From Akkermansiaceae bacterium (GTDB taxonomy: Bacteria > Verrucomicrobiota > Verrucomicrobiia > Verrucomicrobiales > Akkermansiaceae): a stretch of 48,944 bases of DNA. Each line of letters begins with the position of its first letter. The stretch's first letter is position 1. Positions 17,451 to 26,736 of this stretch are shown here, in pieces. Below the pieces are notes generated by a model, which saw only the letters and a list, made by a program, of their open reading frames with translations, was not told the DNA's origin and ran no database searches. Location: positions 1 through 48,944 of the forward strand of contig CAIXKE010000001.1 in the NCBI GenBank assembly GCA_903919975.1, written 5' to 3'. The position numbers and the translations under genes are program-made.

Positions 17451-18383
17451 ATGCGGGCCAACCCGCGCCAAAGGAGGCACGTGATTCAGGCATTTATTCT
17501 CGGAGCCGGCCTCGGAACCCGCTTGCGCCCGCTGACCGAGCGGCTGCCGAAACCGCTCGTTCCGCTGTTCCACCAATCCCTTGCCGAACGGGCGATGGCC
17601 GCCTGTGCACAGGCCGGTGTCTCCCGCTTCGCCATCAACACCCACCATCTGCCCGAAGCTTGGAATGATTTCGCAACCCATATCGGAAGCCCGCCACGCG
17701 ATCTCACCTTTTTCCACGAACCCATCCTCCTGGAAACCGGCGGGGGTCTCAAAAACATCGCCACATGGATCGGCGGGATGCCACTCCTCGTCCACAACGG
17801 TGACATTTTCTCCACGCTTCCGCTGGAGAAACTCATCGCCGCCCATGAAGCATCCGGCCTGCCCGTGACGCTCGCGCTCCGCTCCCAAGGCGAGGCGAAG
17901 CACATCGCGCTCGACGATTCCATGACGCAGGTCACCGACATCCGCCGCCTTCTGGGCCACGCGGACGGCTCGCATGTGTTTACCGGCATCTATTGCGTAA
18001 ATCCCAGCTTCCTCGACTTGCTCCCAGCGGCCCAAAAGGTCTCCATCATTCCGGCATTCCTCGAATTGGCCCGCAACGCCCAGCTCGGAGCCGTGGTGCT
18101 CGATGAGGGCGTTTGGCTCGATCTGGGCGACCGTGATTCCTACCTGCAAGCCCACCGCGAACTCGATCTCGGCCCCGCCATCCACCCTCTCGCCGACGTC
18201 CAAATCGGCGCCATCGTCGAAAATTCTGTCATCGGGCCCGGGGCGGTCATCGCCTCCGGAGCCATCGTCAGAAACTCCGTAGTCTGGCCAGGCGGCCGCG
18301 TTTTGAGCCCCGCAAACCTTGATCGTTGCATCGTTTGCTCGGGAAACCCCGTCACCGGCTCCCATCAAAATGCCGATCTTTGA
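17451..18383 (+). CDS. Sugar-1-phosphate nucleotidyltransferase, MurU-like
   Basis: Transfers a nucleotidyl group to a sugar 1-phosphate; MurU (MurNAc-1-P uridylyltransferase, cell-wall recycling) or GDP-mannose synthesis are the likeliest roles. The N-terminal signature is FILGAGLGTRLRPLTERLPKP; LVHNGDIFS is the metal-binding region; EGVWLDLGDRDSYL precedes a short left-handed-helix tail (IGAIVENSVIGPGAVIASGA). The ATG at 17451 has GGAGG 7 bases upstream. An in-frame GTG at 17481 also has AAGGAGG close before it, so the start could be either (310 or 300 residues). The 3' end overlaps the next gene. Confidence 0.82.
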   Translation: MRANPRQRRHVIQAFILGAGLGTRLRPLTERLPKPLVPLFHQSLAERAMAACAQAGVSRFAINTHHLPEAWNDFATHIGSPPRDLTFFHEPILLETGGGLKNIATWIGGMPLLVHNGDIFSTLPLEKLIAAHEASGLPVTLALRSQGEAKHIALDDSMTQVTDIRRLLGHADGSHVFTGIYCVNPSFLDLLPAAQKVSIIPAFLELARNAQLGAVVLDEGVWLDLGDRDSYLQAHRELDLGPAIHPLADVQIGAIVENSVIGPGAVIASGAIVRNSVVWPGGRVLSPANLDRCIVCSGNPVTGSHQNADL

Positions 18384-19131
18384 CGCCGAATCCACCCACG
18401 GCGCGGATTTCTCGAAACCATTTTTTCGCTTGCGGCATGGCCGAACGGGCGGTCCACTCCTCGGAGTGTTTCAAACTAGGACAACTTGGCGACCCCGATT
18501 CGCCGCATGGATGCTGGCGCTTGTCTGCGGCTTTTCCCTGCATGTCTTCGCCACGGACGCCCGGGTAAACTTGGCCGACGGCTTTGATTTTCCCGTCGGA
18601 AAACCCAATGCGGATGGTTACTACAAGTCGCGCGGCCTCCGCCTGCGCGCGCCCCAGCACTTTGGCGAGGACTGGAACGGCCGCAGCGGCGGGAACTCCG
18701 ACCTCGGAAGTCCCGTTTACGCCGTCGCCGATGGCATCGTCACCTTGGCCAACAACGTCCGCACCGGTTGGGGCAACGTCGTCCTCACACGCCACGCCTA
18801 CCGCGATCCCGCCACCGGCCAGATCAAATACATCGACACCCTCAACGGCCACCTCGACAGGATCATGGTCAAGTCAGGACAAGCCATCAAGCGAGGCCAG
18901 CAAATCGGCACGATCGGCACCAATTTCGGAATGTATCCCGCCCACCTCCATTTCGAAATGCGGCATGATATCACCATCGGCATGCAACGCAGCAACGTGC
19001 CCGCCGATATGAACCACTGGGCGGATCCCACTCAGTTCATCAACAAACACCGCCGCCTCAACCGAGAGTGGCGCCCGGTTGCCGTCGCCACCGGCACCTA
19101 CCAAGACTACAACGGCATCCGCGGACTCTAA
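18370..19131 (+). CDS. M23 family (LytM-type) metallopeptidase
   Basis: Predicted cell-wall endopeptidase. In 253 residues a membrane or signal segment (WMLALVCGFSLHVFATDA, about 47-64) precedes the peptidase domain. Zinc ligands can be seen in HFGEDW (H-x-G-x-D) and the last ligand in HLHFEMR; the supporting GWGNVVLTRH and GHLDRI segments also match. The ATG at 18370 overlaps the nucleotidyltransferase gene by 14 bases; a longer N terminus from 18319 is open but less likely. Coupling with a MurU-like enzyme would suit peptidoglycan turnover (inference). Confidence 0.87.
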   Translation: MPIFDAESTHGADFSKPFFRLRHGRTGGPLLGVFQTRTTWRPRFAAWMLALVCGFSLHVFATDARVNLADGFDFPVGKPNADGYYKSRGLRLRAPQHFGEDWNGRSGGNSDLGSPVYAVADGIVTLANNVRTGWGNVVLTRHAYRDPATGQIKYIDTLNGHLDRIMVKSGQAIKRGQQIGTIGTNFGMYPAHLHFEMRHDITIGMQRSNVPADMNHWADPTQFINKHRRLNREWRPVAVATGTYQDYNGIRGL

Positions 19132-19456
19132 CGAACCCGAAGAAGCAGACCTCTAAACACTTGGACTGCGTGCAGCCTGCTGGCGGTGATCCGGATCGAG
19201 TTGCATTTCACGAAGTGCAAGCTTATCAAACCCTCACCCGTAGATCTGTCATGCTCCACAGCTGACCCTTCGCGCCGCTGCCGCTGCCTCGCATCGCCCA
19301 TGCACCGTCCTTGCGCTACGGCCCGAATCGCTCCCGCGCCCGTGGCTACAGGATATTCCGCAACTTCCAGGCCATTGCATACTGAATCGCGGGGAAACTA
19401 ACAATACATGAACCCGCAGAAGCCACCCACTAAAAGTTCAGTAGCGCCATTTGGGA
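19132..19456. other. Intergenic gap with one RAYT-type half palindrome
   Basis: This 325-base gap has no convincing gene. At 19161-19195 it contains TTGGACTGCGTGCAGCCTGC followed by GGTGATCCGGAT, a partial copy of the repeat found at 22057-22125, 44300-44406 and 45003-45088. The rest is GC-rich sequence with no terminator or promoter I can support. Confidence 0.6.
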
Positions 19457-21976
19457 TCAGGCATCTGCGGGTTCTGGCAGGACGGTGGCGATGGTGGGAG
19501 TAGTGGAGAAGATGCGGGCGGCGGTCTCGCGGACTTGGGCGGCGGTGAGCGCTTGATAGGTGGCGGCGAGGCGGCGGTGTTCATCGGCGGGATGGCCGAA
19601 GAGGAGGTCGAGGGCGACGTGGCGGGCGGTGTGCGCGGGGGATTGCTGCTGGATGGCGAGGCCGCTGAGAACGGTGGAGCGGACGCGCTCGAAGGCATCG
19701 TTAGGAATGCCGGCGGCGGCGATTTTTTTGATTTCTGCGAGTAGCTCGAGTCGGGCGAAGTCGGCTTGTTCCGGAGAGGTGGCGAGGTAGAAGGTGAAGA
19801 GGCCGGCGTCGTAGCCGAGGAACTGGGTGGCGCCGACCTGATAGGCGAGGCCGAGTTCCTCGCGGATACGGATGAACAAGGGGCCGGCCATGTCGGCGGC
19901 GTATTCTTGGATCATGGCCAGAGCATGGCGCTCAGGGCCGTTGACGGATGCACCGGGAAAACCGATGGCGAGCACTGCCTGTTTTTTGGGCAAGCGGACG
20001 GTGAGGTCCGCACCGAGGCCTGGTGTGCCGGTGGGGACGGGCCATGGATTTCCGGTGGGCAAGGCGGATAGATAGGTGGACAACAGATCGATGGCGGCGA
20101 GCGGATCAAAATCCCCGGCGAGGGCGAGGGTGATGTTAGATGCGTTGAAATGGCGGACGTGGTGGGCGGCGAGCGCGGTGCGGTCCAGCGCGGTGAGGCT
20201 GGCGGGGGTGCCGAGCGAATCGAGGCCGTAGCCGGTGCCACTGAATGCGGCGTGGCGCAGGGCGCGGAAGCTGGCGTGCAGCGGGTCTTGCATGGCTTCT
20301 TCGAGCGCGGCGAGTTGGCTGGCTTTTTCCCGGATGATGGCATCTGCGGGCAGGCTGGGAGCGGTGAGAATTTCGGAAAAAACGGCGGTGATAGTGGCCA
20401 AATCCGGGGTGAGTCCGGCGGCTTGCACGAGCAGCGCGTTGTTGCCGGTGCCGGCCCCGACCGAGGCCCCGAGCGATTCGAGGGCGATGGCGATTTCCTG
20501 GGCGCTGCGGGTGGCGGTGCCTTTGGGCAGAGTGGAAGCGAGCAATTGGTTGAGGCCGTTGGTTTCCGGAGTCTCGGATGGCAACCCGGCGCGGACGGCG
20601 GCTTGCAGGTGGACGAGCGGCACCCGGCGGTCGGGAATGAGAGCAATTTGCAATCCGTTCGGCAGGGTGTGGACTTCGATCTCTTCGCGACGGTGGCGGA
20701 TTTTTCCGGTGCGTGCGGGGGCGGGCGCATCGAGTGGATCGACAATGGTCAGCGTGAGGCATTCGTCGGTCAGGCGGGAGGCGGCGCGGCGGACGTCGTC
20801 TGCGGTGACGGCTTGGATCGCGGCGACGTGGCGGCGGGTGAAATCGAGATCGCGCGCTTCGTGCCAGTTCGATGCGAGGTCCGAGGCGCGGCCGGAGGCG
20901 GTCGTGAGGCTGCGGAATTGGCTGGCGGCAATCTGCCGTTTGGCTTTGGCAATATCACTATCCAACTGGTCGGTATGTAATGTTGCGAGGTCTAGGTGGA
21001 TGGCTTCGATGAGGTCGTCGCGTTTTGATGGATCGGCATCCGCGGAGATGCCGAAGATGCCTTCGCGGGAGGCGTTGGTCCATGAGAAGGCGGAGATTTC
21101 CAAGGCGAGGCCGCGTTCCTCGCGGAGGGAGCGGTGGAGGCGGGAGGATCGGCCGCGGCCGAGGATGGCGGCGAGCACATCGAAGGCCGGGGCGTCCGGG
21201 TGATTGAGGGCGGGGGATTTCCAGGCGAGGGAGATCCGGCTGGCGGGGATGGCGAAGGTTTCGCGGGCACGGCGAGGGCCGAGTTGCGGGGGATCGATGG
21301 CGACGAGTGGTTCGCGGCCGCAGCCTTGCAGGCACTCGGCGGTGAGCGAGGCGGCGAGTTTGCGGGTCTCGTCAGGATCGAAATCGCCGGAGATGGCGAT
21401 GAAGCAACGGTCGGGGGTGTAGCGTTCTTTTTGATAGCGGACGAGGTCCTCGTAGGCGATCGCATTGAAGCGGTGGCGGTGGCCGATGACCGGGTGGCGG
21501 CGGGGATCGAGTTGGAAGGCGTTGGCGAGGAGCAGGCGGGTGGCGGCGTTGTCGGGATCGTCGAGGCCCATGTCGATCTCGCGGCGGATGACGTCTTTTT
21601 CCTTTTCGAATTCCGATTCGGGGAGGACGGGGAAGAACACGATGCCGGTGAGGCATTTCAGGAACACCGGGAGGGAATCCGCCGGGCCATCGATGTAATA
21701 GACGGTGCGTTCGAAGGTCGTGTAGGCATTCCAGTGGCCGCCTGCGGCTTGCACGGTATCGGCGAGTTCGTCCGCATCGTAGTCGCGGGTGCCTTTGAAG
21801 ACCATGTGTTCCAGGAAATGCGAGAGTCCGGAGCCGAGGTGGCGGTCCTCGTGCATGCTGCCGGTTTCCACCCAGATTTGGGCGCTGACCACAGGCGCGG
21901 TGGGATCGGGATCGAGAATCAGGGTGAGGCCGTTGGGAAGGGTCTCAACGGTGGCGGTGGTGATGGGGTATTCCAT
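19457..21976 (-). CDS. M16 family zinc peptidase, two-unit form
   Basis: The 839-residue protein is two M16 units in one chain. The N-terminal unit has the inverted zinc motif HFLEH (53-57) and the distal glutamate in VIRREIDMG. The C-terminal unit (from about 430) has the fold (VPLVHLQAAVRAGLPSE) but no HxxEH, as usual for the inactive half. No signal peptide is clear from the ATG at 21976; an upstream extension to 22024 is open. RAYT-type palindromes lie on both sides (19161-19195 and 22057-22125). Confidence 0.92.
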   Translation of the reverse strand: MEYPITTATVETLPNGLTLILDPDPTAPVVSAQIWVETGSMHEDRHLGSGLSHFLEHMVFKGTRDYDADELADTVQAAGGHWNAYTTFERTVYYIDGPADSLPVFLKCLTGIVFFPVLPESEFEKEKDVIRREIDMGLDDPDNAATRLLLANAFQLDPRRHPVIGHRHRFNAIAYEDLVRYQKERYTPDRCFIAISGDFDPDETRKLAASLTAECLQGCGREPLVAIDPPQLGPRRARETFAIPASRISLAWKSPALNHPDAPAFDVLAAILGRGRSSRLHRSLREERGLALEISAFSWTNASREGIFGISADADPSKRDDLIEAIHLDLATLHTDQLDSDIAKAKRQIAASQFRSLTTASGRASDLASNWHEARDLDFTRRHVAAIQAVTADDVRRAASRLTDECLTLTIVDPLDAPAPARTGKIRHRREEIEVHTLPNGLQIALIPDRRVPLVHLQAAVRAGLPSETPETNGLNQLLASTLPKGTATRSAQEIAIALESLGASVGAGTGNNALLVQAAGLTPDLATITAVFSEILTAPSLPADAIIREKASQLAALEEAMQDPLHASFRALRHAAFSGTGYGLDSLGTPASLTALDRTALAAHHVRHFNASNITLALAGDFDPLAAIDLLSTYLSALPTGNPWPVPTGTPGLGADLTVRLPKKQAVLAIGFPGASVNGPERHALAMIQEYAADMAGPLFIRIREELGLAYQVGATQFLGYDAGLFTFYLATSPEQADFARLELLAEIKKIAAAGIPNDAFERVRSTVLSGLAIQQQSPAHTARHVALDLLFGHPADEHRRLAATYQALTAAQVRETAARIFSTTPTIATVLPEPADA

Positions 21977-22056
21977 GAAATTTGGGTGGAAAAGATGGAT
22001 GCCGCATAAGTCCGTATCATGCAACGGTAAGCATCCTGAATTTGGGATTCCGGCTG

Positions 22057-22125
22057 GTGGTGATCCGGATGCATCGACGCAGCAGGCTGCGTGGCCAAAG
22101 CGGCAGCAGGCTGCACGCAGTCCAG
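22057..22125. repeat. RAYT-type palindromic repeat (REP-like)
   Basis: GGTGATCCGGAT is followed by GCAGCAGGCTGCGT and then GCGGCAGCAGGCTGCACGCAG. The element carries the same CAGCCTGCTG/CAGCAGGCTG cores as the copies that flank the RAYT gene at 44.4 kb. It lies between the res-type gene and the M16 peptidase gene. Confidence 0.75.
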
Positions 22126-22181
22126 GATGGAATCACTGGCGGTTCATTCGTTCCTCGGCAAATTCCTGTCTAGGTGGCCAT

Positions 22182-24629
22182 TTAATAGGTCGGCATCGCA
22201 CCGCAGTGGAAAACCGCATCCAGCACGTTCTTATCCGTGCGCGGGTCATAGCGGACCGTCATCGCGGTCCGGCGTTTTTCGTCGTGCCAATCCTTCCAAT
22301 AGATCATCAGCGCCTTGCCGTATTCCTTGTGCTCCACTACTGCCTTGATCTGTGAATCCAGCGAGCCGATGGCGTGTTTCGTCTCGACGAGCAAGATTCC
22401 GTCCCGCGCCACCGTGCGGTTTTTCACGCCGACAATGAAGTCCGGAAAAAACCTGCCGCCGTCCGGGCGCACGATGGCTACCGAGTGCTTTTTCTTCACG
22501 GGATTCCGGTGCCACCAGAGAACCGTTCCGTCTGGATCATGATCCAATAGCTTGGCGAACTCGACTTCCCATGGATTCAAATCCGCTGGGAACACGCCAT
22601 AGATGTTCTTAAATGATGGAATCAGCGCCACCGGCGAATCTACAAATCCCGGCAGCAGCTCGGTCTCCCGCGTGAATGAAAATCGTGCCGCGCAGGATTT
22701 CTCCACCTCGCGCAGCAGGCCGGGGTGGCGGACAAGAATCAAGGCAAGCGCAACTTCCAGACGATCCTCATCCTCTGCTATTTCATTCATGCCGTGTTTT
22801 CGAAACTCCATGGCCAGTCGCTTCAGCAAATGATCCTGCAAATCTTTCGGACTCAGATATTGCTGCCGTAAGAGAAGCTGTTGGGCTTGCCTCTCGGCCT
22901 TTTCCAGATCGATACGCGCGCTGATGATCGAGCGTTGGTCTTCTGCCACACCGGAGAAATGACCCCGCTCGATGCGGATGATCTGAACATCCTTCGCCAG
23001 TGCGGCAAGCAAGGCTCGATCATCGAATGAAACTTGCTGTTCGATGCATGCCAGCAAATCCGTTACCTCCAACGGCATCTCCTGTGTCAGAAAACGCAAC
23101 GGCATGCCCGGTTTCAACTCGTAGCGGTGAACACCAGCAACCGGTTCAGCAGGCGGCTTTCCCCCATTTGGCTCTCGTCGCGAGAGTGTTTCAAATAACT
23201 CTAACACACACTGCGACCGGGAAGCCGCGACTTCTTCGCTAGTTCCCATCTCCGTCTCAAGCGCCTCTGGAAAATCGACGTTCTCCACCTCACCCGGCAG
23301 TAATTCCGGCTGATTGTTTCGCACCACTTGGAACTGCGTCCCGCCACCCACACGCGTCAGCATCGTGAACGGGCTGGTCTGCGTGAGTTGGCTTTTAAGC
23401 CGGTTGATCTTGTCCGCCGCCGTGGCGATCCCTGCCTGACTGTCATGATCCGCTAGAAACAAGTATCCGTGTCTCAGCAATGGCGACAGCTTGCGGCCTT
23501 GCAGGCGCTTATGCACCCGCATGATCCGTCCGATCAACTGCGTGCCGAAGTCCGTGTCCTTGATCGGTCTCATCGACACCATGCAGAACGCCCGTGGCGC
23601 ATCGAATCCCAGCGCCGCCGCCATCTTGAAAATCAAAATCTCTTTTGTCTCGTCCACCGCCATGGAGAGGAAATTCTCGTCAGGCTCGTCCGCCGTGTGG
23701 ATGGATATTGCGTTTTCCGCAAACCCAAGTTTGAGCAGAGCTGCCTTTGTTTCCTCGATCGATCCCTTTTCCTTGCTCACCTGCACCATCATCAGGGGCA
23801 CAAGCCCGATCCCTACCGTTTCCAACTCCTGCTTGATCCGTGCATGCATCGTGCAGGCGTCTTGCAAGGCTGCCGCCTCGAAGTCTGCCAGCGCGGCCTG
23901 ATCCGGCGGCGAAATGTAGGCGATGGACTTCACGCCCTCCTTCACCAGTCCCGCCAACACCGCTTCCTCGCGGGAAACCGTTACCCGGTGCAAATCCTTG
24001 ATGCCCGCAGCCTTGATGAATTTATCAGCATCCGCATCATCCGGCGTCGCTGTGATCATCAGGCTGTAGTCCGGCACCAGCACTTCGCGGAAAAACTCCA
24101 CCGACTGCGTCTGCGCGCCGATCCCGTGGTGCGCTTCGTCAATGATGATTCCGACGCGGAAGCCTTTGCTTCTTAAATCTATCAGAAAATCATCCAGTGC
24201 GGGCAGTTGCTCGTTGTCCTTGCGGATTTTTCGCGCGTCTGCCGAGCGGGCGATTACTGAAGCCCAAGTTAGCACGAAGGTATCGCCGGAGCATGTGCCA
24301 TTCACCCTGCGATCCGTTGCGAGATCCCGCACCCGCAGGCCGGGGTGATGATCCCGCAAGGACGCCGCCGCTTGGCCGACGAGGCCTTTGAAGGGCGCGA
24401 ACCAGAACCACACCACTTTCTCCTCTGCGGAAAACTTCTCCGCCACCGCACCCGCCATGATCGTCTTGCCCGCGCCCGTCGGAGCCTTCATCAGCAACGC
24501 GCCGTTATAAGCGAAGACCCGGCGGCGGTCATGCTCCGTCGTCACCGAATCATAGAGCCCCTTCGCCGAGAGAAAGAGCCCTAGCACGTTGTCTATGTAG
24601 GTCTGTTGGAATGGCTTCGGCGTGATCAT
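22182..24629 (-). CDS. Type III-like restriction helicase-nuclease (Res)
   Basis: Restriction subunit expected to cleave foreign DNA with the adjacent methyltransferase. The 815 residues have SF2 helicase motifs: Walker A APTGAGKT (49-56), DEAH (164-167), TAT motif III (LMITATPDD) and QLIGRIMRVHKR as motif VI. A C-terminal PD-(D/E)xK nuclease is suggested by FFPDFIVG (near 729) and VETKH (749-752). The open frame reaches 24842; the ATG at 24629 (MITPKPFQQTYIDNVL) fits better. Mod lies 130 bases upstream, separated by a hairpin pair. A type III system is the best label, though other mod-helicase defence pairs look alike. Confidence 0.85.
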   Translation of the reverse strand: MITPKPFQQTYIDNVLGLFLSAKGLYDSVTTEHDRRRVFAYNGALLMKAPTGAGKTIMAGAVAEKFSAEEKVVWFWFAPFKGLVGQAAASLRDHHPGLRVRDLATDRRVNGTCSGDTFVLTWASVIARSADARKIRKDNEQLPALDDFLIDLRSKGFRVGIIIDEAHHGIGAQTQSVEFFREVLVPDYSLMITATPDDADADKFIKAAGIKDLHRVTVSREEAVLAGLVKEGVKSIAYISPPDQAALADFEAAALQDACTMHARIKQELETVGIGLVPLMMVQVSKEKGSIEETKAALLKLGFAENAISIHTADEPDENFLSMAVDETKEILIFKMAAALGFDAPRAFCMVSMRPIKDTDFGTQLIGRIMRVHKRLQGRKLSPLLRHGYLFLADHDSQAGIATAADKINRLKSQLTQTSPFTMLTRVGGGTQFQVVRNNQPELLPGEVENVDFPEALETEMGTSEEVAASRSQCVLELFETLSRREPNGGKPPAEPVAGVHRYELKPGMPLRFLTQEMPLEVTDLLACIEQQVSFDDRALLAALAKDVQIIRIERGHFSGVAEDQRSIISARIDLEKAERQAQQLLLRQQYLSPKDLQDHLLKRLAMEFRKHGMNEIAEDEDRLEVALALILVRHPGLLREVEKSCAARFSFTRETELLPGFVDSPVALIPSFKNIYGVFPADLNPWEVEFAKLLDHDPDGTVLWWHRNPVKKKHSVAIVRPDGGRFFPDFIVGVKNRTVARDGILLVETKHAIGSLDSQIKAVVEHKEYGKALMIYWKDWHDEKRRTAMTVRYDPRTDKNVLDAVFHCGAMPTY

Positions 24630-24632
24630 GGC

Positions 24633-24748
24633 ATAAGGAGGTGCGACATTCCTGTCGCACATGAGAATGAATGGTGAAAGCGGAGGACGAAACGGCTGAT
24701 CTTTCTCCCTCCATTCGATTCCACGACAGGAGTGTCGTGGCTCCTTAT
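24633..24748. repeat. Paired REP-like hairpins between mod and res
   Basis: Two perfect 8-bp hairpins, GTGCGACA-ttcc-TGTCGCAC (24641-24660) and CCACGACA-ggag-TGTCGTGG (24721-24740), are bounded by ATAAGGAG (24633) and CTCCTTAT (24741-24748). The halves are inverted copies of each other in which stem changes are compensated, so structure is conserved. The core GACA/TGTC is shared with the tandem repeat at 1-293. Confidence 0.8.
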
Positions 24749-24759
24749 TTTTGGGCAGT

Positions 24760-26388
24760 TCATGGTCTCGAGCCGAAGCGTTCGATGAGGGTTTGAGGTA
24801 TCGGCAGGATGCTAACCGTCTCCGAAGAATAGCGCATGGCAAGCGCCTCCGGCTGCCAAGTGTAGAGCGTCGCGTTCGGCGCGCCCTCCATTTCCTTCTC
24901 CACCCGCCGGCAAATTGCGTCCGTCAGCGTGGTCAGATAGAAAACGCCCTCATCCGCCGAGCTGCGGGCGAACAGGCGGCCGGACGCCAGTGGTGTCTCC
25001 GCCGAGAGATCGCCGAAGTGCATCAATTGGAGAAACAACCAAACCTGCGGATGGTCGATCCGGCGTATCACTCGGTTCATCGGAATCCGCCGCGTCCGCA
25101 GATAGGCAAAACTTCCGCCCGTGCCCGGTGTGGTTCCGTAGCCGGAAATCACGTTCGCCACCCGCTGCCGGCACACGTCCTCGCAAAGGTTCTTCGTGGG
25201 CTCTTCCGTCGTCGCCTCGGTGTTGGAAATCAGGATGAACTTGCGTGGAGCCTGATCCGGATTCGCCGCGTTCATTTTCAAAACGGCATGTGCCGTTGTT
25301 CCTGAGCCTGCGAAGAAATCCAGAACGAGATCGCCGGGGTTGGTCGCGATTTGTAAAACACGTTCGATCAATCGAACGGGCTTGGGGGTGTGTGCTAAAG
25401 GGGAGTCATCGGTTTCGGACATTAGTGCCAGCAGTTCCTTTTTCGCCTCTTGACTATGACCTACCTCGGCATTGCTCCACCAAGTCCAAGAACTCCGCCC
25501 CTCGGTTTCACACAGAAAATTCTTCACTCTCGGTCGAGCCGAGCCATCAGGCCCAAACCAGATTCGATTGTCTTTTTTAAGTTTGCCGAATTCCGATTCG
25601 ATCTTGCCCCAACATCTTCCCTTGGGCGGAGTTAGTTTGCGCCCAGTCGGCGTAATGATCTCATACATCTGATTCGGCCGGAATCCTTGCGCGGTAAAAT
25701 CGGCCGATGTCCATGATCCACGACTGTCATCGTCAGGATTAGAGTAGCTTGCTCGATCCTTTTCACTAAGCGGTGCTTTTTTCAGGGCGAGATTGTCGTT
25801 CGAAGCAGCATAGACCAGAACATACTCGTGTCCGGCCCCAAGTCTCAATCTGGCGTCAGGAGAAGTTCTTTTCTGCCATATCACATTCGCCACGAAATTC
25901 CCCTCTCCAAACACCTCGTTCATCAGCATCCCGAGGTGAAAGATCTCGTTGTCGTCGATGGAGACAAAGATCGCTCCATCCTGGGCGAGTAGATCGCGGG
26001 CTAGGGTGAGACGTTGGAACATGAACTCCAGCCACATCGAATGCCGCCACGAGTGATCCTTCTCCACGAAGCGGTCGTTATAGACGAAGTCGCGGTTGCC
26101 CGTGTTGTAGGGAGGATCAATGTAGATGCACTTCACCTTTCCGGCGTAAGCCACTTTCAAAGCCCTCAGCGCGTCGAAGTTATCGCCTTCGATGATCAGG
26201 TTTTCTTTTGCCCCGCTCCCCGCGCCAAGCTCCGGCACTTCGTCTAGCGCTACAAAATCCGAGTTCAACGCCCGGTCGTGTTCAATCGCATCCTGTTCCC
26301 AAACCAGCCCGAACTTTTTCCGATCGCGCGCCTCCAGCAGCGCGACGAGCTGTTCGTGGGTGAGATCACGGTAATTCTGGCGGGCCAT
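24760..26388 (-). CDS. Site-specific DNA methyltransferase (Mod), beta class
   Basis: Adenine-N6 (or cytosine-N4) DNA methyltransferase. The 542 residues have DPPYNTG (91-97) before DFFAGSGTT (357-365), the motif order of beta-class enzymes such as type III Mod. Between them lies a variable region (about 170-330) that should hold target recognition. The open frame runs on to 26691, but MARQNYRDLT at 26388 is the natural start. It pairs with the Res-type gene downstream. No frameshift or simple-sequence repeat of the phase-variation kind was seen inside it. Confidence 0.93.
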   Translation of the reverse strand: MARQNYRDLTHEQLVALLEARDRKKFGLVWEQDAIEHDRALNSDFVALDEVPELGAGSGAKENLIIEGDNFDALRALKVAYAGKVKCIYIDPPYNTGNRDFVYNDRFVEKDHSWRHSMWLEFMFQRLTLARDLLAQDGAIFVSIDDNEIFHLGMLMNEVFGEGNFVANVIWQKRTSPDARLRLGAGHEYVLVYAASNDNLALKKAPLSEKDRASYSNPDDDSRGSWTSADFTAQGFRPNQMYEIITPTGRKLTPPKGRCWGKIESEFGKLKKDNRIWFGPDGSARPRVKNFLCETEGRSSWTWWSNAEVGHSQEAKKELLALMSETDDSPLAHTPKPVRLIERVLQIATNPGDLVLDFFAGSGTTAHAVLKMNAANPDQAPRKFILISNTEATTEEPTKNLCEDVCRQRVANVISGYGTTPGTGGSFAYLRTRRIPMNRVIRRIDHPQVWLFLQLMHFGDLSAETPLASGRLFARSSADEGVFYLTTLTDAICRRVEKEMEGAPNATLYTWQPEALAMRYSSETVSILPIPQTLIERFGSRP

Positions 26389-26433
26389 GGGCGGGAGGAA
26401 GCGGATGAGGCATCCTCCCGAGTGGACGGGGAG

Positions 26434-26582
26434 TTCGAAAGTCGCACTAAGTCGACCGCAACGGCCTTTAGCCACCCCCCGTAGGAGACGACCTGGACAT
26501 GCGCCGCCGCCTCCCCGGCCTTTGGGTCGGTTTGGCGGCAATGTTGCGGTCATTGCCGACCGCTTAGTGTGAGGATTTCGAA
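26434..26582. repeat. 149-bp element with inverted ends (MITE-like)
   Basis: The sequence is bounded by TTCGAAA (26434-26440) and TTTCGAA (26576-26582). The arms continue inward: CACTAAG-then-CGACCGCAAC on the left and, in reverse complement, CACTAAG-CGGTCGGCAATGACCGCAAC on the right, differing by a 9-base insertion that is itself palindromic (CGGTC...GACCG). It lies in the 348-base gap between mod and the Panacea gene. A hairpin GTCCGCC-gag-GCGGAC follows at 26588-26603. No coding capacity. Confidence 0.65.
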
Positions 26583-26736
26583 GTCCCCGTCCGCCGAGGC
26601 GGACGCTGTGAGTCAATCCATCCGTGGGCTGCCGGGCAAGGGCAAAGGTGGGTGAGTCCAAGAACTTGACGAGGAATGGCGTAGCAGGCACCTTGTCGCG
26701 GTTGGAACGTTACGAAACATCAAGACGTCAAAAATC

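Noticed and set aside
20150-20980. 276-codon plus-strand frame within the M16 gene
   Set aside because: It is Gly/Ala/Glu-rich antisense translation with no family pattern.
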